Assembly: GCA_950106755.1 (NCBI GenBank)
Contig: OX467087.1
Coordinates: 17,674,047-17,738,046 of the forward strand
Direction: 5' to 3'
DNA: 64,000 nucleotides
Source of the DNA: Climacium dendroides
Lineage: Eukaryota; Streptophyta; Bryopsida; Hypnales; Climaciaceae
Part shown: in pieces, positions 12,316-24,139 of the stretch
Position numbering within the stretch: the stretch's first letter is position 1
Layout of the letters: each line of letters begins with the position of its first letter
The notes under the pieces: model-generated
Databases searched by the model: none
What the model was told of the DNA's origin: nothing
The model's input: only the letters and a program-made list of their open reading frames with translations
Translations under genes and position numbers: made by a program

Positions 12316-13689
12316 CCAGGACTAAGTACTACTCTGCTGGCGGCTTTCTTTGACGTGGACAATGTACTCCATGCATTCACCTACACTCGTACACCGTACT
12401 AGAAGGACTAAGAAAGCAGTGTCGTAGCCTTTGAAGATACTACTGTACAAGTTCAATCCCTTCTGTGAGTACTAGGACTTGCTATGCATTGTTTTCTCTC
12501 TAGTTAGTAGTACGACATAGTCCTCCGCTTCAAAACTACAACTACGGTGAGTGACATAGTACTACTAAGTAGTATTACTATGTACTTCTGGGACCTTCTA
12601 TACTAACATGAACCTCCATTTTTTTAGACTTGTTGAGGTGTAGGAGTTGGTGAATTCGTTGAACGAGTCACTCAATAAGTTCGAGGCCAACGCAAAAGAC
12701 CTCCGAACAAAGGCTGACCTTCCAACTGATCAACTTCGTGCGAGTGTCCTCGGAATTCAGCAAAAGCAGGAGATAATAAAAGAGATGGGAGAAGACAGTG
12801 GATCTGCCATTTTCAAGAGGTTACTAGAAGGGCATTCAAAGAAGTCCGCGGAGTTGACCGCAGTAGAGGCTGACTGCAAGACGGCTCTCGACAACGTCAT
12901 TGGAAAGATTTTGGGTACCCAATCACGGCTGACAACTTTAGAAGAGCATTTGCAGGACTTGGGGCGTGGAGGGGATGGAGTGCTGCTCCACCCACATCCA
13001 TTGGTGAATACCACAGAGGCTCTACCCGATATTGTAATGGAAGACATCATGTTACAATAGCCGCTTTGTGCCGCATGCCAGGAGCCTTTTCCTCATGGAG
13101 ATGTCGTGCTTTGCAGTTGCAGGCACATGTATCACCCATGGTGTGCGGCGCAGTGATTTAAAACATCTTCTATGTGCGCTTACTCTCATTGCGGAGTCAT
13201 GGATCCCAAGTGGCTAAGGAGCTGGGGTTTTCCCGTCAGCTTCAATAATATTGAAGTGCGTGGACATGACGTGAATGGCAACTCCATGAAGAATTTCCCT
13301 GCAACTGGAATAGGTGGTCAACAAATTGGGGGGCCTTCAGCACTTGGTACGTGACATATGTTTTCTTCTCAATGGATACTTCAGCAATGACTTTTAGTGC
13401 TTCAGGGTTTACTGTAGCCTATAGGCCATGATGATGTTCTTCACTTGAAGGCCTTGGACTCGAAATTCAGTACTTAGATAGTGAAAGACGTACTTAATCT
13501 GAAGTTTTTGACATTACTGCTTCTCCAAATTGTGATTCATGCATGTTGTGAACACAAACATAATATGCTGCTCTTTGTAAAGGAATGTCGGGGCAACGTC
13601 TTGTCTATGAGTTTTTAGTATTCTTTGTCATGAAGATGTCCTAGTTTGAGGAAGACACTGAGAACAAGTACTGTAGTGTCAATGGGCAG

Positions 13690-16600
13690 GACTATGCTCC
13701 CTTGCAGTTGGTACACCCAGCATGTCAGCCTCAGATAGTACATTCTCCAAAATCGTCTTCATGGAAACGAACTATGCTGGCCACACAGCGGCGCAAGAGC
13801 AGGAGGAGAAATTGCCTGGTACTCCAACTGCAGTCATTCGTAAAGGCGGCGGTAGTTCCAATTCTTTTGATTCCAAGGGCTCCGTCGTCGAAGCTAACGT
13901 GAAGGTCGTCTGCATAGACACTCCACAATCTGTGCCACTAGTGCGTAAAGCAGCGGCCAAAAAAGTGGATGCCGACTCAACTGACAAGAAGAGAGGAACA
14001 CAGCCAGATCCTCGAAGCATCAAAGAACTCGTTTTGGAAAAAAGAGGGACACCACCTACCCCTGTTGCAAATAATGCATCCGTTGTAAAGAAGAAAGTCA
14101 CACTTGTGGAACCTCACACCAATGAAGTAGACGTTGTGGACGACTTCCTACAAAACTACAAAAAGACTACAACACCACTTTCGGACCTTGACAAGGAGCT
14201 CATGGAGTTGGATGCGAAAGGAGCGGCCTTCGATGACATCCTTCCGCAAGCGAGCCCAAGTTCTGCTACGTGCTTTGTACCAGACAAGCCGCCAGAGGTT
14301 CGTCATTGTGCTGGATTCAATGGACATGGAATTCCTAAATTCCTTCATACGCTACATTACTGGTGTCTCCATTTTTCTATTGAGGTGCTTCCAAGTGTGA
14401 GATTTCAAATGTTCTTTGATGCCGTAAATGCTCGACATTATTGCAAACCGAACGTGCAGATTCTCAACCATCTGCTATAGTTGAGGATCTCTGGGATATT
14501 ACGATTCTAGATGCATCAGAGTTGAAGGAAATTTCCAGCGGGAAGGAAGTCCCTGCTGCGCCTGTATGTAGCAATGCAGGGGTGCTCACAAAAGAAGGGA
14601 CTGAGCTAGCAGACTCCACAGCCAGCCCAGTGAAATGTAGCAGAAGACGACCCGCGTGTGGTGTGTAATAGTACCCATTGTCCGTTGCAGTAGAAGTGTT
14701 CCTCTTTCTAGTATTACAATATGTCCTTGTTTGTCTTACAAGTACTATTTGTGATTCCGCTTAGTACATAGTGTACGCATGAATAGTACTTTAGTCCTCA
14801 ACAGTACGCGACGATGATGGCATTAGTCCTAATCTTTGTACGCTTCACGAATGAAAAATGAAGTCCACATAAGGATGCACGACGGTCTCTTACTTCATAT
14901 GTAACTAATGAATGCATATTGCTCTTCAATGTTTTGTATGATTGTATTAAGTAGAGGAGGCAAGTCTGTGTCAACCAAGACACAGAATCCTCTAGAGCCT
15001 ACCACAAGATAGTTACGTTCGAAGACGCCTATAGTAGTGCCTACGTCATCAGGAAGTCCTCCATTGGCAAGTGCTGCTGGAGCGTGTAGTCCGGATGAGG
15101 TGGGTAACTAGTGAACTTGTTGCGCATGCATCTTCAACTGAGTTCCTACCACATGGACAAGATGTGTAGGGGGAAACCCTTCCCCACTTTTGACAAATGT
15201 ACTTCTACAGAAGTGCTCATTTTTTGGATAGGATTGACTTGTGCTGCCTGTAGTAAATGCCCGCACAAGCCTAGTGCCAGCAATACAGGGGCTGACCACA
15301 AATGTTGAAGAGGGGTGTTGCAATGCCCCGTGGTATGAAGTTTTGAAATTTTCTGTATTTCAGCTCTTTACAATATGCAATATACTATTTATTGGGCCTA
15401 CATGTCTCTTGTATAATATGTTGCTATCCACAGGGGTGCACGGTGAACATTTGTACATGACTTGTCAGGAGGATTGGAAGCACCTCCTATTCTATTTCAC
15501 GATGCTAATGCACACAGTTGCAAGTTACCCATTCATAGTAGTTGCATTTACACAAGCAAACATATTTTGCATGAGTCAATGAATGTAGGTGCTTTAGCAT
15601 TAGCATGCTCTGTTCACATTTGTCCTTTTTTAGCTTCTGAGAGAAAATGCAGTGATATTGAAGGCACTGTCTACTCCAAAGCCATTATAGGGTCAGCTTA
15701 TATTGGAAACGATGCTTTGAGCGACCGATTTTTGGCAGAGGTAAGTAGAATACCACACTATGTACTCTTAGTGCACTTACGCATTTGCCTTATCCACAGC
15801 ACTTCAGAGTTTAGGTGACCAAGGAAGTGCATGTTTGTTTGCAAAACCACATTTGGTTTCTAACGTGGCCAAATGACGTGCATGGAGTGCATTTGCCATG
15901 GCAGTTCAGACAGTCGAGATCACTACGAAACGGAGGGCTCGTTTGCTGTGCAGAGCTTCCCTCTTGTCCAGAATATGAGCAAGACAAATGTGGCGGCCAT
16001 GTTCCCAGACTGTACATCCGGGAGTGCTACAGTGAGTGTGCTTGTAAGCCTCCTTGTCGTAATCGGATTGTGCAAGGAGGCGTGCAAAAGCAACTGGAGG
16101 TCGGTGTAGTTCCGGCAGCCGCGGCTTTTCCTCATATTTTAGCTTTGGATTCATTGCATGAAGCGATTTGTCTCCTGCCGTATTCTTCTCTGAATTAGTT
16201 GACGTGGATGTTGCAATTTCCAGATATTGACAGCTTTGCAAACATTGCAGGTGTTCCATGCAAGCAATACAAAAGGTTGGGGCATTCGAACGTTGGAGAG
16301 ACTTCACCGGGGATGCTTCGTATTTGAATACGGTGGGAAAATTGTAACCAATGCTGAGTTGTTGAGGTGGGGAATAGGGCAGAAGTTTACTTTTGCTTTG
16401 GATGCACATTGGCAGTCGGAGGTCTTTGAAGGAGATGACTCACTACTTTGAATTGACGCATCCAAATATATGAATGTCGCGCGCTGGTTGAACTATAGGT
16501 GATGTCCTCACTCTTTCTACAGTTCTGTAAAAGTTAGCTTTCCATACTTTGAAAATGCCGAGTACATGCCTTGATGAGACGGTTTTAGAATTGATGTCTA

Positions 16601-17003
16601 TGTAAGGGCAGATACGGGGATGCAAATTTGCTGGACATCCCAGTTTTGATTGAACACGATGTTCCGACTTTATACCATGTAAGTAAGCCAAAAGCGTCCT
16701 TGGGAGGAAGAAATAGACATGGGGAGTGAATGACGGCCTCAACCGCATATTGTATGAAGAGGAAGGAAGACGTAGACATGGGGAGTGAATGACGGCTTCA
16801 ACCGCATATTGCATGAAGAGGAAGTGTTTCTCATTACTATTGAGGTCTCGCAGGTGGCTTTCTTTACAAATCGGGAAGTGCAGGTGGGAGAGGAACTCAC
16901 ATGGGATTATGGATGCATGTTTTATACTGAAAATGGTATGAGGATGCCATTTCCATGCTCCTGTGGCAAGAGGCACTGTAGAGTGGAAAGTGAACAACGT
17001 TGA
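13690..17003 (+). pseudogene. SUVR1/2/4-like SET-domain histone methyltransferase, degenerate
   Basis: SUVR proteins methylate histone H3, mainly K9, in plant nuclei. The N-terminal part (about 13722-14650) is low complexity with 'VDVVDDFLQNYKK' and 'EDLWDITILDASELKEI'. Pre-SET text starts near 15873 ('MTCMECICHG') and changes frame near 15945 to 'DKCGGHVPRLYIRECYSECA', then 'CRNRIVQGGVQKQLEV'. SET follows at about 16249-16497: 'TKGWGIRTLERLHRGCFVFE' (cofactor loop) and 'SKYMNVARWLNY'. A stop at 16449 separates these, and a donor lies after NY at 16498. The last block, about 16785-17003, has 'VAFFTNREVQVGEELTWDYG' and the post-SET CSCGKRHCR. Order and wording match plant SUVR1/2/4 rather than SUVH or ASHH. 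The NHxC catalytic motif reads NY and is split at the intron. A 59-bp tandem duplication disturbs the block before 16785. It is probably captured from a host gene. Confidence 0.75.
16715..16825 (+). repeat. 59-bp tandem duplication in the SET gene
   Basis: The unit starting 'agacatggggagtgaatgac' at 16715 repeats at 16774. Each copy includes the codons for NDGFNRILHEEE or a variant. A partial third start ('gaggaagaaatagacat') lies just upstream. The unit length is not a multiple of three, so it disrupts the exon if both copies are retained. Confidence 0.8.
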
Positions 17004-17770
17004 TTGCACACATTGAGACTGACTATACATAGCATTCAAGTACATTGTGAAGTGTCAGACATGTACTATAGCTCGTTAATTTTGTAATAGTACTCAGTAG
17101 ATGTACTATCCATAGTACTTTTAGGACTCCTGTGTAGTGCACACTATACTATGACAATACATATGACTACTACGTCAGTACCATTTTAATGTATTAAATG
17201 TATTAAATGTAATACATCTAGGACATTACCATACTACACATTGCTATACTGTAAATTTAATATTTCCTTACAAATACAAGTCAGTACTTCAGAATTTGCG
17301 AGTGTCAGTCTTAGTGAGAGGAACATAGGTTTACTTCCTGTAAATATGTAGAGGTCATCACAGAAGAAGGGCTACGAGTAGGTAGTCTACATGTGAGTGT
17401 GCCAGATATTTCTGTGGACCTACCACTAAGATTTGAGGAAGATATTGCGTTCCCTATGTAGAGAGGACAATACCTCGACGAGAAAGTGTGTTTGCCAATG
17501 TAGTTGGCAAGGAAGAAGACAAGAGAAAGAGAACATTGCTCTCATATAAGGTACTGTGTTGGACCTCATGCCACTTTTGGTAACTCACAAATTCATTTCT
17601 TTCAATGCAGTGTTGATAACGTCTACTGTTTCCTCTAGCATGTTATATACAACTTCTCCACTTTTCACTTTGTATTGTCTAAGGATCATTTGAAACTTGC
17701 AGGCAAGTACAGAATTAGCATAAAAAAAAGCCTCCCTTGAATTACAGAGGAAAAAATAGTTGTTGCTATC
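17004..17770. other. Spacer between convergent SET and transposase-like genes
   Basis: TAGTAC/AGTACT-rich DNA lies between the 3' ends of the two convergent genes. No ORF has recognisable content. A repeated 'tgtattaaatg' occurs near 17190-17210. Confidence 0.45.
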
Positions 17771-19950
17771 TTGGTGTCCCTATTTCTGATAGTACTTTCC
17801 AGAAATGACAAAGTCGCCTGCTTGGAATTGCCCTCCCTAGACGCATTGAAAGTCCCCTTTGACAATGTGCTTTGGCTGCTGACATTGTAAAACGTAGAAG
17901 GAGACACCTTCGTCATTGTCTTCCTCGGCTGGCACAACAAAATTATCTACAGGTTGCACTAGGTCCCCCATGCATTCACCATCTTTCTCGTAATCCCAGG
18001 TGTCCTCTTCATCCTCCTCAGCAAGCTGGGCAGCAACGAAGGAGACATTTCGTGGTTGAATCTTCGTGACAGTCCACGGATCAACATATTTTTTCTTCTC
18101 ACAGTCAATGAAGTTTCCCTCCACGCATGGGCCACAGAAGCACGAAAGATGTTTGAGGAACATTTTGGTTGGGGCATGCTTATCAAGGGCATAAATGGAG
18201 TGTAGTTTTGAAGAACCTAGAATACAATCACAACTTTGAGTGTTCACGCGGTCAACATCTTGCGCTCCGATGTGATGGAAATACCTGTATGACCTGCATC
18301 CACTTCTTCAGATCTATGTTGTTAGCGCGTACACCAACAGTATACAAAACGGATTCTATCCCTTTGCGGTTTATGGAAATGAGACATGATGCAGTACTAT
18401 GAGTACTATGACAGACGTGGGACACTATATAGTACCTCAAGAGTGATGTAGTACCAAGAAAAGGTACTAATTGCTGCTTTGACGAACCCGAGCATTGTCC
18501 GTGAAACTCATTTCATTACAATACCCAAGTCCAGTGGTACATTCTAGAGAACCATGCGTGGAATTTGACAAGACGACAAATTACACATATGGTGTAGAAG
18601 GAACCTTGTGTCACCACGTTGATTAGGAACTTGTCCTGCCATAGTAGCATCCAGGAAGAGAACACAGTCTGCTACATTTTGGAGTCGTCGGTGAGGATTC
18701 AGGAGCTGCTCATTCCGAAAAGCCCTTTTCACAACTGCTCCAACTCCGTCCCATTCACCCTTTCCATAGCCTGTGCCATAGTAGTTCCAATGCATTGTGC
18801 ATCTGCCAGTGAGGGCCGGGTATCTGTGGCATTGTGTGACGACTCCGTCATGTTCATGAAAAAGTCGTCCACTTAAACAGAAAGCCATGCATTTCAAATG
18901 AGTGGCCGTTGCCATACCTGACGACCGTCTACAGTGAAACAGTCGAAGCACAGTACTAGCTAGTACAATGTATAATACAATATGGTACACAATAGTACGG
19001 CTGCAAGTATAATGGATGACGTTGACCAAAGTGTAGAAGACAGTGACCTGGCAACGAAGTACATGTCCTTTGCACTTTTGAATTGCATAGCACATCCGTT
19101 GTTGAATACATAATGAGTGTCTGGAGAAGATCCCTTCGATTGCATCCACCTCCAGTGCAAGAGTAGGCAATGTTGGGCGAAAGCACTATCATGCATCTTA
19201 TCATCGGAGATGTAGTAGTGCGTCTCCCTGACCAACTGCATTTCCTCCTCCAAAGCATCCTCCAAAACCATAGCGGAGTACGTCACCTGAACCAAGATTG
19301 ACACTTGGTCAGAATGGTAATACATTGACTGGATCTCATTTTGGACTTCGAATGTGTAGTTCTCAACAAAATCAATGTGCGTCAGAATTGCCCTGGGCTG
19401 CAACAAAGCCTTCAGTATTTTTGCCTCGTTATTTTGCCACCTTGCAATGAAATTGTGCCGTATAAAGTGTTGTATAGTCGGCATAAAGAATTCAAGGAAC
19501 TCACGGAATGAAGATGACATGTGAACCTCCTTAATGCACTTCTTTGGTTGTCCATCCGCAGATCGGCCGACCACTTCGTACTGGAATTGCTTCCAGTGAA
19601 TTATCCGAGTAGCATCTACCACCCTTTCTCGAGGACAAATGTCGAAGAGTTTAGTACCACAACGACTACAAGATCCAAGCAAGCACTTCTTGTCATAGAA
19701 TTCCTCATCCTCTGCCTTCGGACATAATAGACTTTCCCAGAGGACCGTCACACCAGTGTATCGACTTCTGCCAACACTACAGACGCCTTCATCATCTCTG
19801 TCGCACACAATGCAAGTGCAATTGCAAAGGAAAATTACATGTGCCCCTTTCCGGAGGTCTCGGAAGGCATTCAGAGCCTCCAACAAGTACAACACTTAGA
19901 TGTGGTACCAGCAACAACAGACGTTCCGGTCCTTGCACTTGATAACAAAG
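17771..19950 (-). pseudogene. Transposase-like gene of the large element, central and C-terminal exons
   Basis: On the minus strand the piece opens with 'CKDRNVCCCWYHI', a stop, then LLEALNAFRDLRKG. A Cys-rich segment follows (FLCNCTCIVCDRD, CLLGSCSRCGTKLFDIC), then the catalytic-looking core: 'HIDFVENYTFEVQNEIQSMY', 'HDSAFAQHCLLLHWRW' and 'FNNGCAMQFKSAKDMYFVAR' ending at a donor near 19047. The next exon starts at about 18823 with 'CTMHWNYYGTGYGKGEWDGV' and GAVVKRAF. The C-terminal exon (about 17837-18247) has 'KHLSCFCGPCVEGNFIDC'. Related proteins in plants and animals share D-ENY, SDG-QFKS and HGKG-DG-G-KR. Here SDG is NNG and HGKG is YGKG, so catalysis is doubtful. The family resembles DDE-type transposases, but I cannot name the superfamily. 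Confidence 0.6.
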
Positions 19951-20474
19951 AAAGGGCGTAGATAGATGAAGGATCGGTGCTGGATGGAGCACTGTAGATG
20001 TGCTTCTATGAAGCGTGTATACAACTCCATCTACAAGTACTCCAGCAGAGTAGTAAGAAAAAGTTTAGAGAACATGCATATATATTAGAAGGAAAGCATA
20101 GAACAATGTACGTCTGATGTATGTTGACGTACTGCAGAAAATGAGGTGCATGTGAAAAAGTACGTGACGTACAAGTATGTACAAGAATAAGTACAAATTA
20201 GTACTATATAGTATTAGAGTTTAGGATGTTGTGCTATTGTGTATCACTAAATTCTTGAAGTACTCCTAAGTACTGCAAAGAACACCCTGTAGTACCAAAA
20301 GGACTGACCTGAGTATTAGGACTTTGTCTGACTGTGACCATAGCATGCTAGGGACTTCTTCAGAGAGTCCTCGAATATGGGCTTAGTACTGTATTAGACG
20401 TCGCAGTTGTACCATGCAGATTGCAAGGGTGAAGCTGACGACAAAGGAGGACTACAATGTGACATGCTAGTATA
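19951..20474. other. Intron of the transposase-like gene, TAGTAC-rich
   Basis: Non-coding, with many GTAC-centred words ('agtacgtgacgtacaagtat' near 20159). The CACTA element is inserted at its far end. Confidence 0.45.
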
Positions 20475-20502
20475 CACTATAAGAAACCCATGTTTTTTAC
20501 TG
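20475..20502 (+). repeat. CACTA-1 left terminal inverted repeat
   Basis: Starts CACTATAAGAAACC with a T-run at about 20491-20497. It pairs with the reverse complement of 28619-28647. Confidence 0.88.
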
Positions 20503-20509
20503 CGTTACG

Positions 20510-20705
20510 CTGTGACATCACCGTTATTTTTGACGTCACTACGTTTTTAGACAAACGCGCAGATCAGGGACAATTTTTTATGATGTCATCTGAAACGTCA
20601 TAATAGACGTCAGGAAATATAGGGATGTCACTTTGAACGGACGTGTTTTTCACTATGTCCAAAAAAATAAAGGACGTTTCAGATGACGTCCAAAAAAATA
20701 CGAAT
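20510..20705. repeat. CACTA-1 left subterminal GACGT repeats
   Basis: Many short copies of TGACGTC, GACGT and ACGTC occur in both orientations. In En/Spm elements such subterminal words bind the TNPA/TNP1-type protein. The palindromic TGACGTC core appears near 20537 and 20684. Confidence 0.65.
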
Positions 20706-21129
20706 CGGCCACGTCAACCACTAGTGCATCTTTCACTGCGGGCAGGTGCACTGCTGTCACTGAGAGGGCAGGGGGGGTGTTGCCCTACAGGGAAAACACC
20801 TGATCAGTATAGGAAAGAGCTTCAGGCTGTAAAATTCAGGCTTTCTGGGAGGATGTGAAGTCATGGGTACAAGGTAGGATGAAAGTGACATAGACACATG
20901 TAATGACTCAACAAATGTGTTTTGTTGTTACAAGTCTAGGGTATGCCAAAATAAAAAGGATGTACAGAATTAAATATTTTAGGTCCTAAAACATGAAATA
21001 TGGGAAATAAAAATGGAGACTCATTGGGATAACCTTATCATAGAGGTGAAATTACGCAATATTATTTGGAGATGGGTTTTGAGAACAGAAAATGGGGATT
21101 ACTTGGGAGTGTTGGGATCAATGTGACAT

Positions 21130-21645
21130 TATTCCATTGGCTTTGAAATTGTAAATTAGGCCCCATAAAATGGAGAGTGACTTGCAGTCCCCATAGTGAA
21201 TTCCTTCCAATATTTTTTGGATTTACGGAGTTGGGATAAAATTAAATGGGGAGAATATAGGGGTGTCCAGTTCAAATTCATTCCATTGGGATGGGGCTTC
21301 GGGGTCCCCCCCAATATGGGGGTGAATGTTAGTACGGGGAGTGCGAAGAAGTGCTTTCCATTGGAGGTTCATGGATGGCCCAAACAATTTGAGAGTAATT
21401 TGAAGTCCCCACAGTGAATTCTTCCCAGTGCTTTTTGGATTTAGAGAGTTGGGAAAAAATTTAAATGGGGAGAACATGGGGGGGTTATGGCCAAGTTCAT
21501 TCCATTGGGTTGGGGCTCGGGGGTTCACTCCAAAAAATTGGGGTGAATGGTCGTGTAGGGAGTGCCAGGAAGTGCTTTCCCACCTGGGTTTAGGGATGGC
21601 CCAAACAATTTGGGAGTGACTTGCAGTCTCCATAGGGTGAAAGCA
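21130..21645. repeat. Tandem repeat, about 220-bp unit, 2.3 copies
   Basis: The unit from about 21197 to 21418 recurs at 21418-21640, with shared text such as 'ggcccaaacaattt' and 'aaatggggagaa'. A partial copy (ends 'gtccccatagtg') precedes at 21130-21197. ORFs crossing it are by-products of the repeat. Confidence 0.8.
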
Positions 21646-22385
21646 CATTACGCCCCCCTACAAAGTACATCAGAAAAGTACTTTTTGAGGATGTATTTAT
21701 ATAACGTACTTTTTTTTAGATAAAATAAACATTATTTTCACTTTTCAATTGATCCAATTGGTAGGTACTTATGTAGAGAAGGTATTCTACCACATTCTAA
21801 TCCAATTTAGTGTTTCATCCATCCTCTACAAAGTACTTTACCAACAATAAAAGCATGTTAGGTTTGTAAAATAATTACAAATGACTTTGTACAGGCCAAA
21901 TGAATGATCAAAAAAGCACAATAGTTTGTACAAAGATAGAATATATATACTATGCAAGGGCTTCTTGGTCATAGTAGAACTATAATTACAATATCTATTG
22001 GAATGTGGAAGTCAGATGGGCATTATCTTTTGCGGAGGAAAAAAGACACAAAAAATAATATTTACGTTCATTTTTTGATGAGTAAAGCACTACATTCACA
22101 TACTGTAGCATGGCTACTGCTTAAATCTCCAAAATTTTGAATATTTGTTTGACTTTTTCCCTTGCTTCTATTCGTGAAGAATTACTTATGGTTTAGGGTA
22201 GTTTTAAACTTTCAACTTCATCTCCATGAGCTCCTTTATAATCCCGAAAGTCATTCAAAAATTAGCTAAACTCGTTCCTACCTATCAATAGAATAATAGG
22301 AACTATTTTCAATAGAAAAAGTAGTGATTTTCAGTGTCCCTTTATCACAAGGACAAAACTTCTTATAGTATAGATGTTTGTTTAA

Positions 22386-22912
22386 CCCCTAAATGCCCAA
22401 GGCCTTTTTTGAGCTTTGAGGAATTTGTTCTAAATTGAACAAAAAGACATTTTGATAAGTTGTATCATTTTTTTTGGAATTATAATTGTACAAATTCAAA
22501 CTAAACAATTTAGAGATCACATAGGAAAAGAAAACACAACAATATTACTTATGGATTGAAAGATTATAATGTTTCATCATAAGGATGCTAAAATTGTAAA
22601 AGAAATTTGAAGTCTTTCAATCCTCTTTTCACATGCCAAATCTAAAAAGTTGGTCACCAAAAAAATATGAGGATAAGGGCCTAACATGCAAAATCCTAAC
22701 CAATTTATGGCTTCTCAAAATCTACTCTTGTCTATTGTGCAATAGACAGCCTTGTACAAAATCTTGAATAGAAAAATCATAATCGTTCATTTTCAAAATT
22801 GAATTTTTAATGCTAATACTAGACTTCAAAAAAAAATTCAAAAATATAAAATACTAAAAATAGAAACTTAGTTAGGTTTTATTTAACTTCAAAGTATTGT
22901 TCGACATCAAAT
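22386..22912 (+). mobile_element. TTAA-type MITE copy 1, right end missing
   Basis: Begins with the terminal text CCCCTAAATGCCCAAGG just after TTAA and matches the complete copy at 31716-32365 in reverse orientation. Homology ends near 22912 without the second terminal repeat. It is nested inside CACTA-1. Confidence 0.7.
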
Positions 22913-23167
22913 TTATGCTCGTAGGGTCCTCAATTGATCTGATACCTGGGTGATATCCATCTCTATTCCATTTGACAAGCTCAATAAAATTAGGGTTTTA
23001 ATTGCATTGCAGCCAGCGGATTTGTCGCTCTTCTCAATTTCGCGCATTCTCTTGCTCTCATGCCATTGTAATCTGTCAAATTGCAGCTTAGCTTTGCTAC
23101 TTGTTCAATTTCTTGGAAGAAAGAAAAAAAGAAGATGGCAGTTCCGATTCACCCCGAGGATCCTGCA

Positions 23168-23377
23168 CCAGATCAACCCCGGACTCCGCCCTCAGTCGGC
23201 GATTTGCTCCAAGCAAGCCAGATTTGTCGACACTGCACCAAATCAACCCTGGACTCCGCCCCTAGTCGGCGATTTGGTTCAGGCAAGCCAGATTTGTCGA
23301 CATTGTACCAGATCAACTCCGGACTCCGCCTCCAGTCGGCGATTTGCTCCAGGCAAGCCAGATTTGTCGACACTGAA
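23168..23377 (+). repeat. Three tandem 70-bp units
   Basis: Three head-to-tail copies, each with 'ggactccgcc', 'agtcggcgattt' and 'gccagatttgtcgacattg' or a close variant. They sit in gene-like DNA inside CACTA-1, perhaps a captured 5' leader. The ORFs here are repeat by-products. Confidence 0.85.
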
Positions 23378-24139
23378 TTGTTATTTTCTTAGTGTAAATG
23401 TGTGATTGAGGTTCCTTTTGAGAATTTATTCATATTCTTCTTTGTTTTCTTATATTACTCTCTGAATGTACTTTACATTATTGTTATCAACTATGGAGTT
23501 GTGATTACGTTTTAATTCGCAAAATCTGATTTTTCAGATGTGAATCTTTCAATTTTCGTTTTCTCACCTGAGAATCGGTATTCTCCGAGGTTCATTACGT
23601 TGGATTTACCCTATCTCACAAGTTCTTAGTTCTCATCGGATATTGAGATAAACTTTCAATGCAGGGACAAATTAGGGTTTGGGTTTCTAGTTTGAGAATC
23701 ACAATGTGCAGTCTAACCAAGTGCTCAAGAATATAAGATCAATATTTCACTGTTGGTTGTTATGAATGACCGAATTAAGTGATTTGCTCCAGACGAGATT
23801 CACGTTCAATTGCAGTCTTTATAATGCTGCTGATTGAGTTTGGATGTTCAAATGAGCTGCTTCCACAGAATTTTCATGAGCGTTTGTATAGTACTATATG
23901 AATCTCCTTTACATTTTCCATTGACTATGGAGTTTGTGGTTAGGTTTTACTTCACAATCCACTCAAAAGTTGTGAATCTGGAAATGATCATTTCTCACAT
24001 GAGAATCAGTATCCTCCTTATTCCGGTCGTGCCGATATCTAGGTCTAAACATTCTGTTGGATTTACAAGATATTTGTTTGTTTTAGATTTGGGTAAATCT
24101 CCATTACATTCTCGAGGAGTTACCTGAACACCCTTGGAA

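Larger units (their letters stand above)
8361..13345 (+). pseudogene. Coiled-coil/RING-finger protein gene of the large element
   Basis: Exon 1 (about 8361-9271) starts MAKMKTTPVDD and has a basic/acidic low-complexity head with GKGKALPRKQK, then 'LARNGLNPHRLRLEKDVP' and 'FGEKKGRNGFFLVEKLMP'. Stops lie near 8442 and 9071. A likely donor is at 9272. The next coding block (about 12640-13345) is a coiled coil ('NSLNESLNKFEANAKDLR') and then a C-terminal zinc finger, CxxC-x12-CxC-x2-H-x2-H-x2-C, followed by CxxxHCG and 'DPKWLRSWGF'. A TGA replaces an expected Trp inside the finger near 13155. A good donor follows at about 13347. The 2.36-kb insertion 9959-12315 lies in the intron. The finger resembles RING-H2, so ubiquitin ligase or chromatin-adaptor roles are possible. 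No family was identified. Confidence 0.5.

Noticed and set aside
20537..20700. TGACGTC as CREB/bZIP binding sites
   Set aside because: Their clustering at both ends of CACTA-1 is better explained as subterminal transposon repeats.
21223..21648. 141-residue minus-strand ORF
   Set aside because: Lies across a tandem repeat and has no recognisable content.
22950..23405. ORFs of 100-150 residues on both strands
   Set aside because: They follow three 70-bp tandem units (210 bp, a multiple of three), so frames stay open without coding meaning.
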